64,000 bases of DNA from an uncultured Bacteroidales bacterium (GTDB taxonomy: Bacteria > Bacteroidota > Bacteroidia > Bacteroidales > Bacteroidaceae): NCBI GenBank assembly GCA_902799355.1, contig CADCAG010000008.1, positions 1 to 64,000 of the forward strand, read 5' to 3'. A program made the position numbers and the translations under genes. Shown here piece by piece: positions 24,379 through 34,300 of this stretch; positions within the stretch are counted from its first letter, which is position 1, and every line of letters begins with the position of its first letter. The notes beneath the pieces are model-generated. The model was given only the letters and a program-made list of their open reading frames with translations. It ran no database searches and was not told the DNA's origin.

Positions 24379-25866
24379 ATGAAAAGATATTTCCACTTCT
24401 ATATAGTACTGTCAGTTGCAGTTTTGCTGCTTCTGTCATCGTGCGCCAGTCACCCCGATGTGCCTTCTTCAGCTAAAGAAGCCAAGTGCCTGCCTGCCAT
24501 CTATCCTGATTATTGCAATGTTACTGTTCCTTGCAACATAGCCCCTCTCAACTTCATGCTTCCTGCTGACCAGTACGAGGCGTGTGTGGCACGTTTCACT
24601 ACGCCTGATGGTAAACAGCAGACTTATGGCGATGGCGTGAAAGTGCAGATTCCTGAGGAGGAATGGCACGCCATGCTCGATGCCTCGAAGGGCAAGAGCC
24701 TCAAGGTAGAGGTGTGGGGTCAAAAAGGGGACGAATGGTTGGCATTTACTCCTTTTGAAATACTGGTGGCCCCAGAGCCTATCGACGAATATCTGTCATA
24801 TCGCCTCATTGAACCCTCCTATGTGGCATGGACCTTCATGGAGATTGCCCAGCGCAACCTGACGACATTTGAGGAGACCCAGATATTCAATAACGAGATT
24901 ACCATGAATAATAGGGAAAAGGGTCAGTGCGTCAACTGTCATAGCTATCAGAACTACAAGACGGATAACATGCTCTTCCACGTGCGTCTCGCTAATGCAG
25001 GAACAGTCATCGTCAACGATGGCAAGATTTCGAAGGTCAATCTGAAGCGTGACTATACCATCTCATCGGGTGTCTATCCCTCTTGGCATCCCACTGCCAA
25101 GCTGATAGCCTTCTCGACCGACTTGACACGTCAGGCATTCCATACATCCAACCCCAACAAGATTGAGGTCTATGACTTAGCTAGCGACCTGATTCTCTAC
25201 GATGTTGAGACTGATTCTGTGAGTGTTGTCAGCAACGATTCCACACTCTTGGAGGTGTATCCCACTTGGTCGCCCGATGGCAAATACCTCTATTACTGCA
25301 AGTCTGTGCCCCTTCCAGAAGAGATGCGAGACAAAGATATCCGAACCACCTATTCCAAGATACAATACAATATCTATCGTCGTTCGTTTGATGTGGCAAC
25401 GCACATCTTTGGCGACGAGGAATTGGTATATGATGCAGCATCCATTGACAAGAGTGCCACCTTGCCACGTATCAGTCCCGATGGTCGCTATCTACTCTTT
25501 GCCCAAGGACAGTATGGCTGTTTCCATATCAGACACAATGATGGCGATATCGTCTGTATGCCGTTGGACGCAGAGACTCCCACATTCCTTGATCTCTCCA
25601 ACCTGAACAGTGAAGGTACTCCTGACAGCTATCCTAGCTGGTCGAGCAATGGACATTGGATAATGGTTGCCAGCCGTCGTGAAGATGGCAACTTCTGCCG
25701 TGTCTATTTCTCGTATTTCAAAGATGGCAAGGTGTCTAAGGCCTTTCTTCTCCCACAGGAAGATCCTGAACATAACACTTTCCTGTTGAAGAGCTATAAT
25801 CGCCCGGAGTTCATGGTTGAACCTGTCAAAATCAGTGTCAACGAATTCAGTAAAGTGTTTGAATGA
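24379..25866 (+). CDS. PD40 beta-propeller lipoprotein with CxxCH motif, copy 1
   Basis: The 495-residue protein has a lipoprotein signal ending in LLLLSSC. A conserved N-terminal domain follows (PAIYPDYCNVTVPCNIAPLNF), then a CVNCHS motif (about residue 183) of the type that binds haem c. From about residue 230 there are PD40/WD40-like TolB propeller blades: SWHPTAKLIAFSTD, PTWSPDGKYLYY, PRISPDGRYLLFA, PSWSSNGHWIMVASRR. A single CxxCH with YRLIEPSYVAWTFMEI before it suggests a small haem- or metal-binding insert in the propeller, exposed to the periplasm. The next gene overlaps by 4 bases. Confidence 0.82.
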   Translation: MKRYFHFYIVLSVAVLLLLSSCASHPDVPSSAKEAKCLPAIYPDYCNVTVPCNIAPLNFMLPADQYEACVARFTTPDGKQQTYGDGVKVQIPEEEWHAMLDASKGKSLKVEVWGQKGDEWLAFTPFEILVAPEPIDEYLSYRLIEPSYVAWTFMEIAQRNLTTFEETQIFNNEITMNNREKGQCVNCHSYQNYKTDNMLFHVRLANAGTVIVNDGKISKVNLKRDYTISSGVYPSWHPTAKLIAFSTDLTRQAFHTSNPNKIEVYDLASDLILYDVETDSVSVVSNDSTLLEVYPTWSPDGKYLYYCKSVPLPEEMRDKDIRTTYSKIQYNIYRRSFDVATHIFGDEELVYDAASIDKSATLPRISPDGRYLLFAQGQYGCFHIRHNDGDIVCMPLDAETPTFLDLSNLNSEGTPDSYPSWSSNGHWIMVASRREDGNFCRVYFSYFKDGKVSKAFLLPQEDPEHNTFLLKSYNRPEFMVEPVKISVNEFSKVFE

Positions 25867-27257
25867 AGCATCTACATCTATTATATACGCTCCTTTTCGG
25901 TGTGGCCGTCCTTCTCTTCTTCGGACTGGCCTATCCACATCATCTGCATTATCAGGAACAGTACCAGCTGTTTCTTTTTGACAGCACCTATGTATGGGAG
26001 ATTGTTCAGCAGCCTGGTGGCGTAGCTGATCTGTTGGGACGTTTCTGTACCCAGTTCTTCCTGTATGCATGGGTGGGAGCGCTGATGATTGCTGTACTAC
26101 TCTCTGTGATACAGCTGCTGATGCTTCGTCTGGTCCGATGGGGCTGGCTTTATGGTCTTAGCTATGTGCCTTCGTTCCTGCTCTGGCTCTTCCTGCTTGA
26201 CGAGAATGCACTGTTAGGTGGCGTCTGGGCTGTATTGCTTACGCTGCTTTGGATTTTGGGAATGGTTCTCATGCTTCCATCACCAGCAGAAAAGAAGTCA
26301 CGCCGTGTTGTCCCCATGATTCTGATTGCTCTCACCATTCCTCTTCTTTATCGGATGGTGAGTCCTGATGGCCATTATCATCGATATCCAACAGCCGTTC
26401 CTACATTGCTTTATGCAGCATGGCTGTCTGCCATCGTTCTCCCACTTGTGGATCATTTCTTCAAGTCTCAAGCTTCAAGCTTCAAGTTTCAAGTTTCAAC
26501 GTTCACCGTTCAAAGTATATCGTTCCTGTTGCTGGCAGTGGTGATGGGTACTATGGTCTGGAAGAATGCCAATTTCAAGGCTGAAAAGGTCATGCAGTAT
26601 GACTTTATGGCCTGTCACCAGCAGTGGAATCGCATCCTGGCTACTGTCAATGCTGAAAAGCCTAATAATCAGATAGGTGTAACGGTACAGAACCTGACGC
26701 TGGCGATGCATGGACAGTTGGCTGACCATCTGTTCGAATACAACCAGAACGGTATCGCAGGTCTCTTGCCTGAAGTCCAGCGCGATGCCACCAGTCCGAT
26801 GCCCACTGCCGAGGCGTTCTATCAGTTAGGAATGATAGCTATTGCTCAGCGAACGGTCTTTGAGGCTCAGGAGGCCATTCTTGATTTCCAGAAAAGTGGC
26901 CGTTGCTACAAACGATTGGCACAGACCAATCTGATTCTCGGCAGCTATGAAGTGTCACGCAAATATCTCATGGCGCTCCAGAAAACCCTCTTCTACCGTC
27001 AGTGGGCCAACGAGACACTGCCGCTGTTGGGTGACGAAGAGGCTATCGCCAAGCATCCTGAATACGGACGCCTGCGCCAGATGCTCTGTCCAGAGAATTT
27101 CTATTTTGGCGACCATGTCACTGCCGATATGCTCGAAAGTCTGTTCTTCAGTAATACAGACAATCGTCTGGCACTCGAATACCTGCGGGCCTACTATATG
27201 TTGACGGGCGATCGCGAACGTTATACTCAATTGTTACTACCCCTCCAACAGCCATGA
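25863..27257 (+). CDS. Polytopic membrane protein (DUF6057 type), copy 2
   Basis: The 464-residue protein has the same organisation as the gene at 22585: an initial helix, the exposed HLHYQEQYQLFLFDSTYVWEIV loop, about six more transmembrane helices, then a helical tail (ATVNAEKPNNQIGVTVQNLTLAMHG). The tail carries TPR-like features. Between the membrane part and the tail, eight tandem heptamers (26459-26514) encode SQASSFKFQVSTFTVQ, which replaces whatever ancestral linker was present. It overlaps the genes on both sides by 4 bases, so the four genes from 22585 to 28723 should be made together. Confidence 0.8.
   Translation: MKHLHLLYTLLFGVAVLLFFGLAYPHHLHYQEQYQLFLFDSTYVWEIVQQPGGVADLLGRFCTQFFLYAWVGALMIAVLLSVIQLLMLRLVRWGWLYGLSYVPSFLLWLFLLDENALLGGVWAVLLTLLWILGMVLMLPSPAEKKSRRVVPMILIALTIPLLYRMVSPDGHYHRYPTAVPTLLYAAWLSAIVLPLVDHFFKSQASSFKFQVSTFTVQSISFLLLAVVMGTMVWKNANFKAEKVMQYDFMACHQQWNRILATVNAEKPNNQIGVTVQNLTLAMHGQLADHLFEYNQNGIAGLLPEVQRDATSPMPTAEAFYQLGMIAIAQRTVFEAQEAILDFQKSGRCYKRLAQTNLILGSYEVSRKYLMALQKTLFYRQWANETLPLLGDEEAIAKHPEYGRLRQMLCPENFYFGDHVTADMLESLFFSNTDNRLALEYLRAYYMLTGDRERYTQLLLPLQQP
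26459..26514. repeat. Heptanucleotide tandem repeat, eight units, inside a coding sequence
   Basis: Eight consecutive 7-bp units follow the pattern (C/T/G)TTCA(A/C)(G/C/A): CTTCAAG, TCTCAAG, CTTCAAG, CTTCAAG, TTTCAAG, TTTCAAC, GTTCACC, GTTCAAA. It is the longest 7-mer array in the window. Confidence 0.95.
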
Positions 27258-28723
27258 AACAGGTTCTATATATCATCATAACGCTACTGCTGTTCGTCGC
27301 CTGCAACGAAACAGTCAACGATGCCAAGCAGGAAGCAGCATGTCCTCGTATCTACCCTGACTACATTGGGGTTACCATTCCTGTGAATATCGCTCCGCTC
27401 AATTTCAATATGGCTGATGAGAATGCCCTGCTTATGGATGCTGTCATTACAGACCATCATGGCAACAGCTTGCACAGTCAGGGTGAAGAGTCTACGGGTT
27501 TTGACCTTGACGATTGGCATGCACTGCTCAGTCAGAATCCTGGCGACTCGCTCATCGTGACAGTCTCGGCCAAATATGATGATGGCTGGCATACCTATCG
27601 CGCTTTCTCCCTCTACGTCAGTCCTGACAGTATCGACTATGGTCTCTGCTATCGACTTATTGAGCCAGGCTATGAGGTGTGGAGCAAGATGGGTATTTAT
27701 GAGCGCGACCTGTCATCGTTTGAGGAACGCGCACTGATTGAGAATACCCAGTTTGAAGGGTGCGTCAACTGCCATAGCTTCAATCGTGGCAATCCTGCTG
27801 ATATGAGCTTGCACATCCGTGGCCCTCATGGTGCCACACTGCTGCGCCAGAACGATGGCCCCCTTACCGCATACAATACCAAGACCGACCAGACCCTCGG
27901 CTTGTGCGTCTATCCTTACTGGCATCCTTCAGGCCGTTATATTGCCTATTCCACCAACGCCACGAGTCAGCTGTTTCATAATGCTCATCGCAACCGTATA
28001 GAGGTCTTTGACACCGCTTCCGACCTGCTGGTATATGACGTGGAGAAGAACGAGCTGTTACTATCGCCCCTGCTCAAGCAGGACTCCATCTACGAGACCT
28101 TTCCCGTCTTCTCGCCCGATGGCCGCTCACTCTATTTCTGTGCAGCTCGTGCCCTGCCAGAGGGTAGCCTGCAACTCGACTCCATCCACTATAATCTTTG
28201 TCGCATCGACTTTGATCCTGCTACAGGCACCTTCGGCGACCACATAGATACCATCATCGATGCGGAGGCTCAGCACCAGTCGTTGTCGTTCCCCCGTCCC
28301 TCCTACGACGGACGCTTCCTCTGCTATACGCTCTCTGACTTCGGACAGTTCAGCATCTGGCATCATGAGGCCGACCTCTGGCTCCTTGACCTCGCAACAG
28401 GCGAGAGCAGACCTATGGATGGCGCTAACTCTGACGATACGGAGTCGTTCCACAATTGGAGCACCAACTCACGATGGCTCGTGGTGAGTTCACGTCGTGA
28501 CGATGGTCTCTTCACGCGACCTTATTTCTGTCATGTGGATGCCAAGGGCGTCGTCACCAAGGCCTTCATGTTGCCACAACGCAATCCTCGTCGTTTCTAT
28601 CGTGACCGTTTCTTGTCTTTCAATGTGCCCGATTTCGTTATCCGTCCTGCGCGCTTCGATAGTTATCATGCCAGTCGCATCATCAACGATGCCCAGCGTA
28701 CAGACTTTGGCGTGCGTAAGTAG
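27254..28723 (+). CDS. PD40 beta-propeller lipoprotein with CxxCH motif, copy 2
   Basis: A paralogue of the gene at 24379 (489 residues). It has a lipoprotein signal ending in LLLFVAC, the same PRIYPDYIGVTIPVNIAPLNF domain, YRLIEPGYEVWSKMGIYERDLSSFEE and CVNCHSF. It continues with PD40 blades (PYWHPSGRYIAYSTN, PVFSPDGRSLYF, PRPSYDGRFLCY) and the C-terminal NWSTNSRWLVVSSRRDDGLF. The haem-type motif and its surroundings are the best conserved part between copies, so the cysteines are likely functional. Last gene of the module. Confidence 0.82.
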   Translation: MKQVLYIIITLLLFVACNETVNDAKQEAACPRIYPDYIGVTIPVNIAPLNFNMADENALLMDAVITDHHGNSLHSQGEESTGFDLDDWHALLSQNPGDSLIVTVSAKYDDGWHTYRAFSLYVSPDSIDYGLCYRLIEPGYEVWSKMGIYERDLSSFEERALIENTQFEGCVNCHSFNRGNPADMSLHIRGPHGATLLRQNDGPLTAYNTKTDQTLGLCVYPYWHPSGRYIAYSTNATSQLFHNAHRNRIEVFDTASDLLVYDVEKNELLLSPLLKQDSIYETFPVFSPDGRSLYFCAARALPEGSLQLDSIHYNLCRIDFDPATGTFGDHIDTIIDAEAQHQSLSFPRPSYDGRFLCYTLSDFGQFSIWHHEADLWLLDLATGESRPMDGANSDDTESFHNWSTNSRWLVVSSRRDDGLFTRPYFCHVDAKGVVTKAFMLPQRNPRRFYRDRFLSFNVPDFVIRPARFDSYHASRIINDAQRTDFGVRK

Positions 28724-28775
28724 CCTTCGTGAGAAAAAATAACTGCCAAGAGCGGTCCTTTTGAGTTTTTTTTCG

Positions 28776-28783
28776 TATCTTTG
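28776..28783 (+). promoter_or_regulatory. -7 box of ettA
   Basis: TATCTTTG, 20 bases before the ettA ATG; no convincing -33 element at the normal distance. Confidence 0.55.
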
Positions 28784-28803
28784 CACCAAAACGAAAAAAG
28801 ACT

Positions 28804-30501
28804 ATGGCAACAGTAGACGACAAGAAAGTGATTTTCTCGATGGTGGGCGTGAGCAAGACCATCCAGCAGAACCAGAAACAAGTGCTCAAGAATATCTATC
28901 TCAGCTTCTTCTATGGAGCGAAGATAGGCATCATTGGTTTGAATGGTGCAGGTAAGTCAACGCTGATGAAGATTATCGCCGGACTCGACCAGCAATATCA
29001 GGGCAACGTGGTGTGGAGCCCTGGTTATTCGGTGGGCTATCTGCCTCAGGATCCGCCACTTAACGAAGAGAAGACGGTCAAGGAGAATGTGATGGAAGGC
29101 GTGCAAAGCGTTTATGACGCTTTGAAGGAATACGATGACATCAATGTGAAATTCGGCCTTCCTGAATATTATGAAGACCCCGACAAGATGGACCAGCTGA
29201 TGCAGCGCCAGGCAGAGCTGCAGGACATCATCGATGCTACCGATGCGTGGAACATGGACTCTAAGCTGGATCGTGCAATGGCTGCGCTGAACTGTCCTCC
29301 AGGCGACTGGTCGGTCAAGACGCTCTCAGGTGGTGAACGCCGTCGTGTGGCATTGTGTCGTCTGTTGTTACAGAAACCCGACGTGTTGTTGCTCGACGAA
29401 CCTACCAACCACCTTGATGCAGAGAGCATCGACTGGCTGGAGCAGCACCTGCAGCAGTATGAGGGTACGGTGATTGCCGTCACCCACGACCGCTACTTCC
29501 TGGATGACGTGGCAGAATGGATTCTGGAACTGGATCGTGGCGAGGGTATTCCCTGGAAGGGTAACTATTCTTCATGGCTGGAACAGAAGTCACAGCGACT
29601 GGCTCAGGAGGAGAAGCAGGCTTCGAAGCGTCGTAAGACGTTGGAGCGCGAGTTGGAGTGGGTGCGTATGGCTCCGAAGGCTCGCCATGCCAAGGGTAAG
29701 GCCCGTCTGAACTCTTATGAGACTATGCTCAATGAAGAACAGAAACAGAAGGAGGAGAAGCTGGAAATCTTCATCCCCAACGGGCCACGCTTGGGCAACA
29801 AGGTTATCGAGGCTGAGCATGTGGCGAAGTCGTTCCCTGAGAAGACGCTGTTCAATGACCTGAACTTCAATCTTCCCCCTAACGGCATCGTGGGCGTCAT
29901 TGGTCCCAACGGTGCTGGTAAGACTACGCTGTTCCGCCTGATTATGGGTCTCGATAAGGCTGATGCAGGCACGTTCAGTGTGGGCGAGACAGTGAAGCTG
30001 AGTTATGTGGACCAGCAACACAAGGACATCCTGCCCGACAAGTCTGTCTATGAGGTGGTGAGTGGTGGCAACGAAACCATCCGCATGGGTGGCAAAGATG
30101 TTAATGTACGTGCCTACCTCTCTAGATTCAACTTCAGCGGTGCCGATCAGGAGAAGAAGTGTGGTGTCCTCTCTGGTGGTGAGCGCAACCGACTGCATCT
30201 GGCTATTGCCCTCAAGCAGGAAGGTAACGTGCTGTTGCTCGACGAGCCCACCAACGACATCGACGTCAACACGCTGCGAGCCTTGGAAGAAGGTCTTGAA
30301 GCCTTTGCAGGTTGTGCTGTCGTCATCAGCCACGACCGCTGGTTCCTGGATCGTATCTGTACACACATCCTGGCTTTCGAAGGCGAGGGTAACGTGTTCT
30401 ATTTCGAGGGCAACTACAGCGAGTATGAAGCCAACAAGGCCCTGCGCTTAGGGCTTGACGAACCCAAGCGCGCACGCTATAGAAAATTAATGGAAGAGTA
30501 A
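28804..30501 (+). CDS. ettA: Energy-dependent translational throttle protein EttA (ABC-F)
   Basis: The 565-residue soluble ABC-F protein has two nucleotide-binding domains. Walker A is GLNGAGKSTL (about residue 45) and GPNGAGKTTL (about 363), the signatures are LSGGERRRVAL and LSGGERNRLHL, and Walker B is LLLDEPTNHLD and LLLDEPTNDID. Between them lies the P-site tRNA-interaction motif with a long Arg/Lys-rich helical linker (KRRKTLERELEWVRMAPKAR). The length and the arm-containing first domain match EttA rather than Uup or a resistance ABC-F. It binds the ribosomal E site and couples translation to the ATP/ADP ratio. The last codons form one arm of its terminator. Confidence 0.93.
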   Translation: MATVDDKKVIFSMVGVSKTIQQNQKQVLKNIYLSFFYGAKIGIIGLNGAGKSTLMKIIAGLDQQYQGNVVWSPGYSVGYLPQDPPLNEEKTVKENVMEGVQSVYDALKEYDDINVKFGLPEYYEDPDKMDQLMQRQAELQDIIDATDAWNMDSKLDRAMAALNCPPGDWSVKTLSGGERRRVALCRLLLQKPDVLLLDEPTNHLDAESIDWLEQHLQQYEGTVIAVTHDRYFLDDVAEWILELDRGEGIPWKGNYSSWLEQKSQRLAQEEKQASKRRKTLERELEWVRMAPKARHAKGKARLNSYETMLNEEQKQKEEKLEIFIPNGPRLGNKVIEAEHVAKSFPEKTLFNDLNFNLPPNGIVGVIGPNGAGKTTLFRLIMGLDKADAGTFSVGETVKLSYVDQQHKDILPDKSVYEVVSGGNETIRMGGKDVNVRAYLSRFNFSGADQEKKCGVLSGGERNRLHLAIALKQEGNVLLLDEPTNDIDVNTLRALEEGLEAFAGCAVVISHDRWFLDRICTHILAFEGEGNVFYFEGNYSEYEANKALRLGLDEPKRARYRKLMEE

Positions 30502-30522
30502 AAGCTCTTCCATTTTTCTTTA
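30490..30522. terminator. Terminator overlapping the 3' end of ettA
   Basis: ATGGAAGAG (30490-30498, the last Met-Glu-Glu codons) pairs with CTCTTCCAT (30505-30513). The loop holds the TAA stop, and TTTTCTTT follows on the plus strand. It separates ettA from the convergent glycosyltransferase gene. Confidence 0.8.
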
Positions 30523-31272
30523 GTCAACAATCTGGGGATACTTGCGCGTCCAGCCGTCCCAGCGTAGACGCATGACGCCAAAGAATGCCTCGCCAAAGAT
30601 GCCACCAGACATCTTGCTGACACCCTCCTGACGATTGACGAAGATGACGGGTACCTCCTTAATCTTAAAGCCAATCTTGTAGGCCGTGAACTTCATCTCT
30701 ATCTGGAAGCCATAGCCCTTGAAGCGAATCTTGTCGAGCTCGATGGTCTTCAGCACACGACGCTTGTAGCACTTGAAACCAGCGGTGGTGTCGTGAACCT
30801 GGAAACCGGTAACGATGCGCACATACTTCGAGGCGAAATACGACATCAGCACGCGACCAATAGGCCAGTTGACGACGTTGACACCACTGACATAGCGTGA
30901 ACCGATAGCCACGTCGTAGCCCTCGTCGGCACAAGCTGAGTAGAGGCGTGGCAGGTCGTTCGGATCGTGGCTGAAGTCGGCATCCATCTCGAAGATGTAT
31001 TCGTAGTCGCGCTCCAGTGCCCACTTGAAACCAGCGATGTAGGCTGTGCCCAAGCCCAGCTTGCCACTGCGCTCTATAATGAACAGGCGGTCGCTAAACT
31101 CCTCTTGTGCCATCAGCCCATTGACGATAGCTGCTGTACCGTCGGGTGAGCCGTCGTCGATAATCAGAATATGAAAACACTTCTCCAAGCCGAATACGGC
31201 ACGGATAATCTTCTCGATGTTCTCCTTCTCATTATAGGTCGGAATGATGACTATGCTGTCGCTTGTATGCAT
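30520..31272 (-). CDS. Polyprenol-phosphate mannosyltransferase-like GT2
   Basis: The 250-residue GT-A fold protein matches dolichol/polyprenol-phosphate mannose synthases: VIIPTYNEKENI at the N-terminus, IIDDGSPDGT (nucleotide binding), GKLGLGTAYIAGFKWAL, the metal-binding MDADFSHDP, and AIGSRYVSG. The later block is YGFQIEMKFTAYKIGFKIKEVPVIF. There is no C-terminal membrane domain, so it belongs to the short, Dpm1-like class. It probably transfers a sugar from a nucleotide donor to polyprenyl phosphate at the cytoplasmic face. Its promoter -7 box (minus strand 31300-31293) is 21 bases upstream. Confidence 0.88.
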   Translation of the reverse strand: MHTSDSIVIIPTYNEKENIEKIIRAVFGLEKCFHILIIDDGSPDGTAAIVNGLMAQEEFSDRLFIIERSGKLGLGTAYIAGFKWALERDYEYIFEMDADFSHDPNDLPRLYSACADEGYDVAIGSRYVSGVNVVNWPIGRVLMSYFASKYVRIVTGFQVHDTTAGFKCYKRRVLKTIELDKIRFKGYGFQIEMKFTAYKIGFKIKEVPVIFVNRQEGVSKMSGGIFGEAFFGVMRLRWDGWTRKYPQIVD

Positions 31273-31292
31273 GGTTGCGTTTAATTTTGTTG

Positions 31293-31300
31293 CAAAGATA
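31293..31300 (-). promoter_or_regulatory. -7 box of the GT2 gene
   Basis: TATCTTTG on the minus strand, 20 bases upstream of the ATG at 31272. Confidence 0.55.
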
Positions 31301-31327
31301 CAACATTCTGCTTAAAAGCTATCGTCC

Positions 31328-31364
31328 TTTAACTCCCTTTAACTCCTTTAACTCCTTTAACTCC
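31328..31364. repeat. TTTAACTCC tandem repeat
   Basis: Four copies of TTTAACTCC with 9-10 bp period in the divergent GT2/mfd intergenic region, in the -33 zone of the mfd promoter (TATCTTTG at 31376-31383). Confidence 0.9.
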
Positions 31365-31375
31365 CCATTTCTTTG

Positions 31376-31383
31376 TATCTTTG
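31376..31383 (+). promoter_or_regulatory. -7 box of mfd
   Basis: TATCTTTG, 13 bases before the mfd ATG, giving a leader of under 10 nt. The region that should hold the -33 element is occupied by the TTTAACTCC repeats. Confidence 0.55.
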
Positions 31384-31396
31384 CAACGAAATTGGT

Positions 31397-34300
31397 ATGA
31401 CGATACAAGAATTACTGAAGAAATACGCCTTGCTGCCTCAGGTGGGAGCACTGGCGAATACGTTAGGGAAAAAGTCGGTGAAGACCGTTTTTCTCGAAGG
31501 ACTCATGTGCTCATCGGCACCTATGTTGTTTGCAAGTCTGGCGTCGAAGACAAAATCTTCGACCGCAGTCTTTATCCTTCAGGATGCTGATGAGGCAGGC
31601 TATTTCTACCACGACCTGACGCAGCTGATGGGCAAGGAGCAGGTGCTCTTCTTCCCCTCCAGCTATCGCCGTGCCATCAAGTATGCCCAGCGTGACAGTG
31701 CCAACGAAATTCTCCGCACCGAGGTGTTGGCACGTCTTTCAACTTTCAACTCTCAACTCTCAACTTTTATTGTCACCTACCCAGAGGCCATTGCCGAACT
31801 CGTCGTTTCTAAGAAGCAGTTGGACGATCGCTCGCTGGTGCTCAGTGTGGGTGATGTCATCGATGCCGACCAGACGGCTCAGCAGTTGCGCACGCTGGGA
31901 TTCCACGAGGTAGACTACGTCTATGAGCCTGGCCAGTTTGCCCTGCGTGGCAGCATCCTCGATATCTACAGCTATAGTAGCGAGTTGCCCTTCCGCGTCG
32001 ACCTCTTTGGCGACGACATCGACTCCATCCGTACTTTCGAGGTCGAGACGCAGCTGTCGAAAGACAAGTGCCAGCAGGTGACCATCGTCCCTGAACTGGT
32101 GGCTGTAGAGGAGAAGATGCCCTTCCTGTCGTTCCTGCCTAAAGATACGCTGCTGGTTGTCAAGGACTTCCTGTATGTCCGCGATGCCATCGACCGCATC
32201 TACCAGGAGGGTTTCTCCGACCAGGCGCTGACAGAGCGCATGGAGGGTGCTACAGAGCAGGAACAGCACGAGATTTTGCAGCAGATGCGCAAGGAGTCAC
32301 AGCTCATTCGTGGCCAGCAGTTTACTAGTGAGGCTATCGAGTTCCGTCGCGTCGAGATAGGCCATCGTCCCTCAGGACTGCCCGATGTCACCATCGAGTT
32401 CCATGTCTCGCCACAACCCCAGTTCCACAAGAATTTCGACCTCCTGCAGCAGTCGCTGGAGCAGTATCTCGCTGATGGCTACCAGCTCTGCATCCTTGCA
32501 GACAGCAAGAAACAGCTGGAGCGTCTGCGCGACATCTTTGCCGAAAAAGGCAGTGTTCTTTTCGATTCCGTCGAAAAGACATTGCACGAAGGTTTTGCTG
32601 ACAACGACCTGCGCCTCTGCGTATTCACTGACCACCAGATATTCGATCGCTACCACAAGTACAGCCTGACGTCCGACAAGGCACGCTCAGGTAAGGTGGC
32701 ACTGACACTCAAGGAGATCCAGCAGTTTGAGGTGGGCGACTACGTGGTACACGTCGACCACGGCATTGGTAAGTTTGGTGGCTTGGTGCGTATGCCACAA
32801 GGCGATGGCTACCAGGAAATGATCAAGATTATGTACGAGGGTGGGGGCTCCATCTATGTCTCTATCCACTCGCTATATAAAGTCTCGAAATATAAGGCGC
32901 AGGACAATGGCGAGCCACCTCGCCTGTCGCACTTAGGAACAGGCCAGTGGGAGCGCATGAAGGAGCGCACCAAGGCCAAACTGAAAGATATTGCCCGCGA
33001 CCTCATCAAGCTGTATGCTGCCCGTCGCAGGGAGCTGGGCTTCGCCTTCTCTGCCGAGTCGTTCATGCAGCAGGAGCTGGAGGCGTCGTTCCTCTACGAG
33101 GACACCCCTGACCAGCTGAAGGCCACCAACGATGTGAAGGCCGATATGGAGAAGGCACAGCCCATGGATCGTCTGGTCTGTGGCGACGTAGGCTTTGGCA
33201 AGACAGAGGTCGCTGTACGTGCCGCTTTTAAGGCGGCGTGCGATGGTAAGCAGGTGGCCGTTCTCGTACCCACCACGGTGCTGGCCTATCAGCACTACCA
33301 GACCTTCACCTCACGACTGAAGGATATGCCTGTCCGTGTGGACTACCTCTCGCGAGCCCGTAGCACCAAGCAGACCACGGCACTCCTGAAGGATCTGGCT
33401 GACGGCAAGGTAGATATTATAATAGGTACGCACAAACTCATCGGCAAGTCGGTGAAGTTCCGCGACCTGGGACTGCTCATCATCGATGAAGAGCAGAAGT
33501 TTGGCGTCTCTACCAAGGAGAAGCTACGCCAGCTGAAGACCAATGTCGACACGCTGACACTGACGGCAACGCCTATACCGCGTACCCTGCAGTTCTCGCT
33601 GATGGGTGCCCGCGACCTGAGCATCATCCAGACGCCACCGCCCAATCGTTATCCCATCCAGACGGAGATTCACACGCTGAGTGCCGAGATTGTCGCCGAC
33701 GCCATCAATTTCGAGATGTCGCGCAACGGACAGGTCTACTTCGTTAATCCACGCATCAACGACCTCACGCGCATCCGTGAGATGATACAGAAGTACGTGC
33801 CCGACGCCCGTGTGGCAGTGGGTCACGGACAGATGAAACCAGAGGAGTTGGAGAAGATTATCTTCGACTTCCAGAACTACGACTACGACGTGCTGCTCTC
33901 TACCACTATCATCGAGAACGGCATCGACATACCTAACGCCAACACCATTATCATCAATGGTGCCCACCGTTTCGGACTCTCCGACCTGCACCAGATGCGT
34001 GGCCGTGTGGGGCGTGGCAACCGCAAGGCGTTCTGCTACCTGTTGGCGCCACCGTTGGCTGACCTCCCTCAGGAGAGTCGTCGCCGCCTGGAGGCCTTGG
34101 AGACCTTCAGCGACCTGGGCAGCGGCATCCATATCGCCATGCAAGACCTTGACATCCGTGGTGCTGGCAACCTGCTGGGTGCCGAGCAGTCCGGCTTCAT
34201 CGCCGACCTGGGCTACGAGACCTACGTCAAGATTCTGCAGCAGGCGGTGGTGGAGATTCGCAATGAACAGACTCACCCCCAACCCCTCCCTGTGAGGGAT

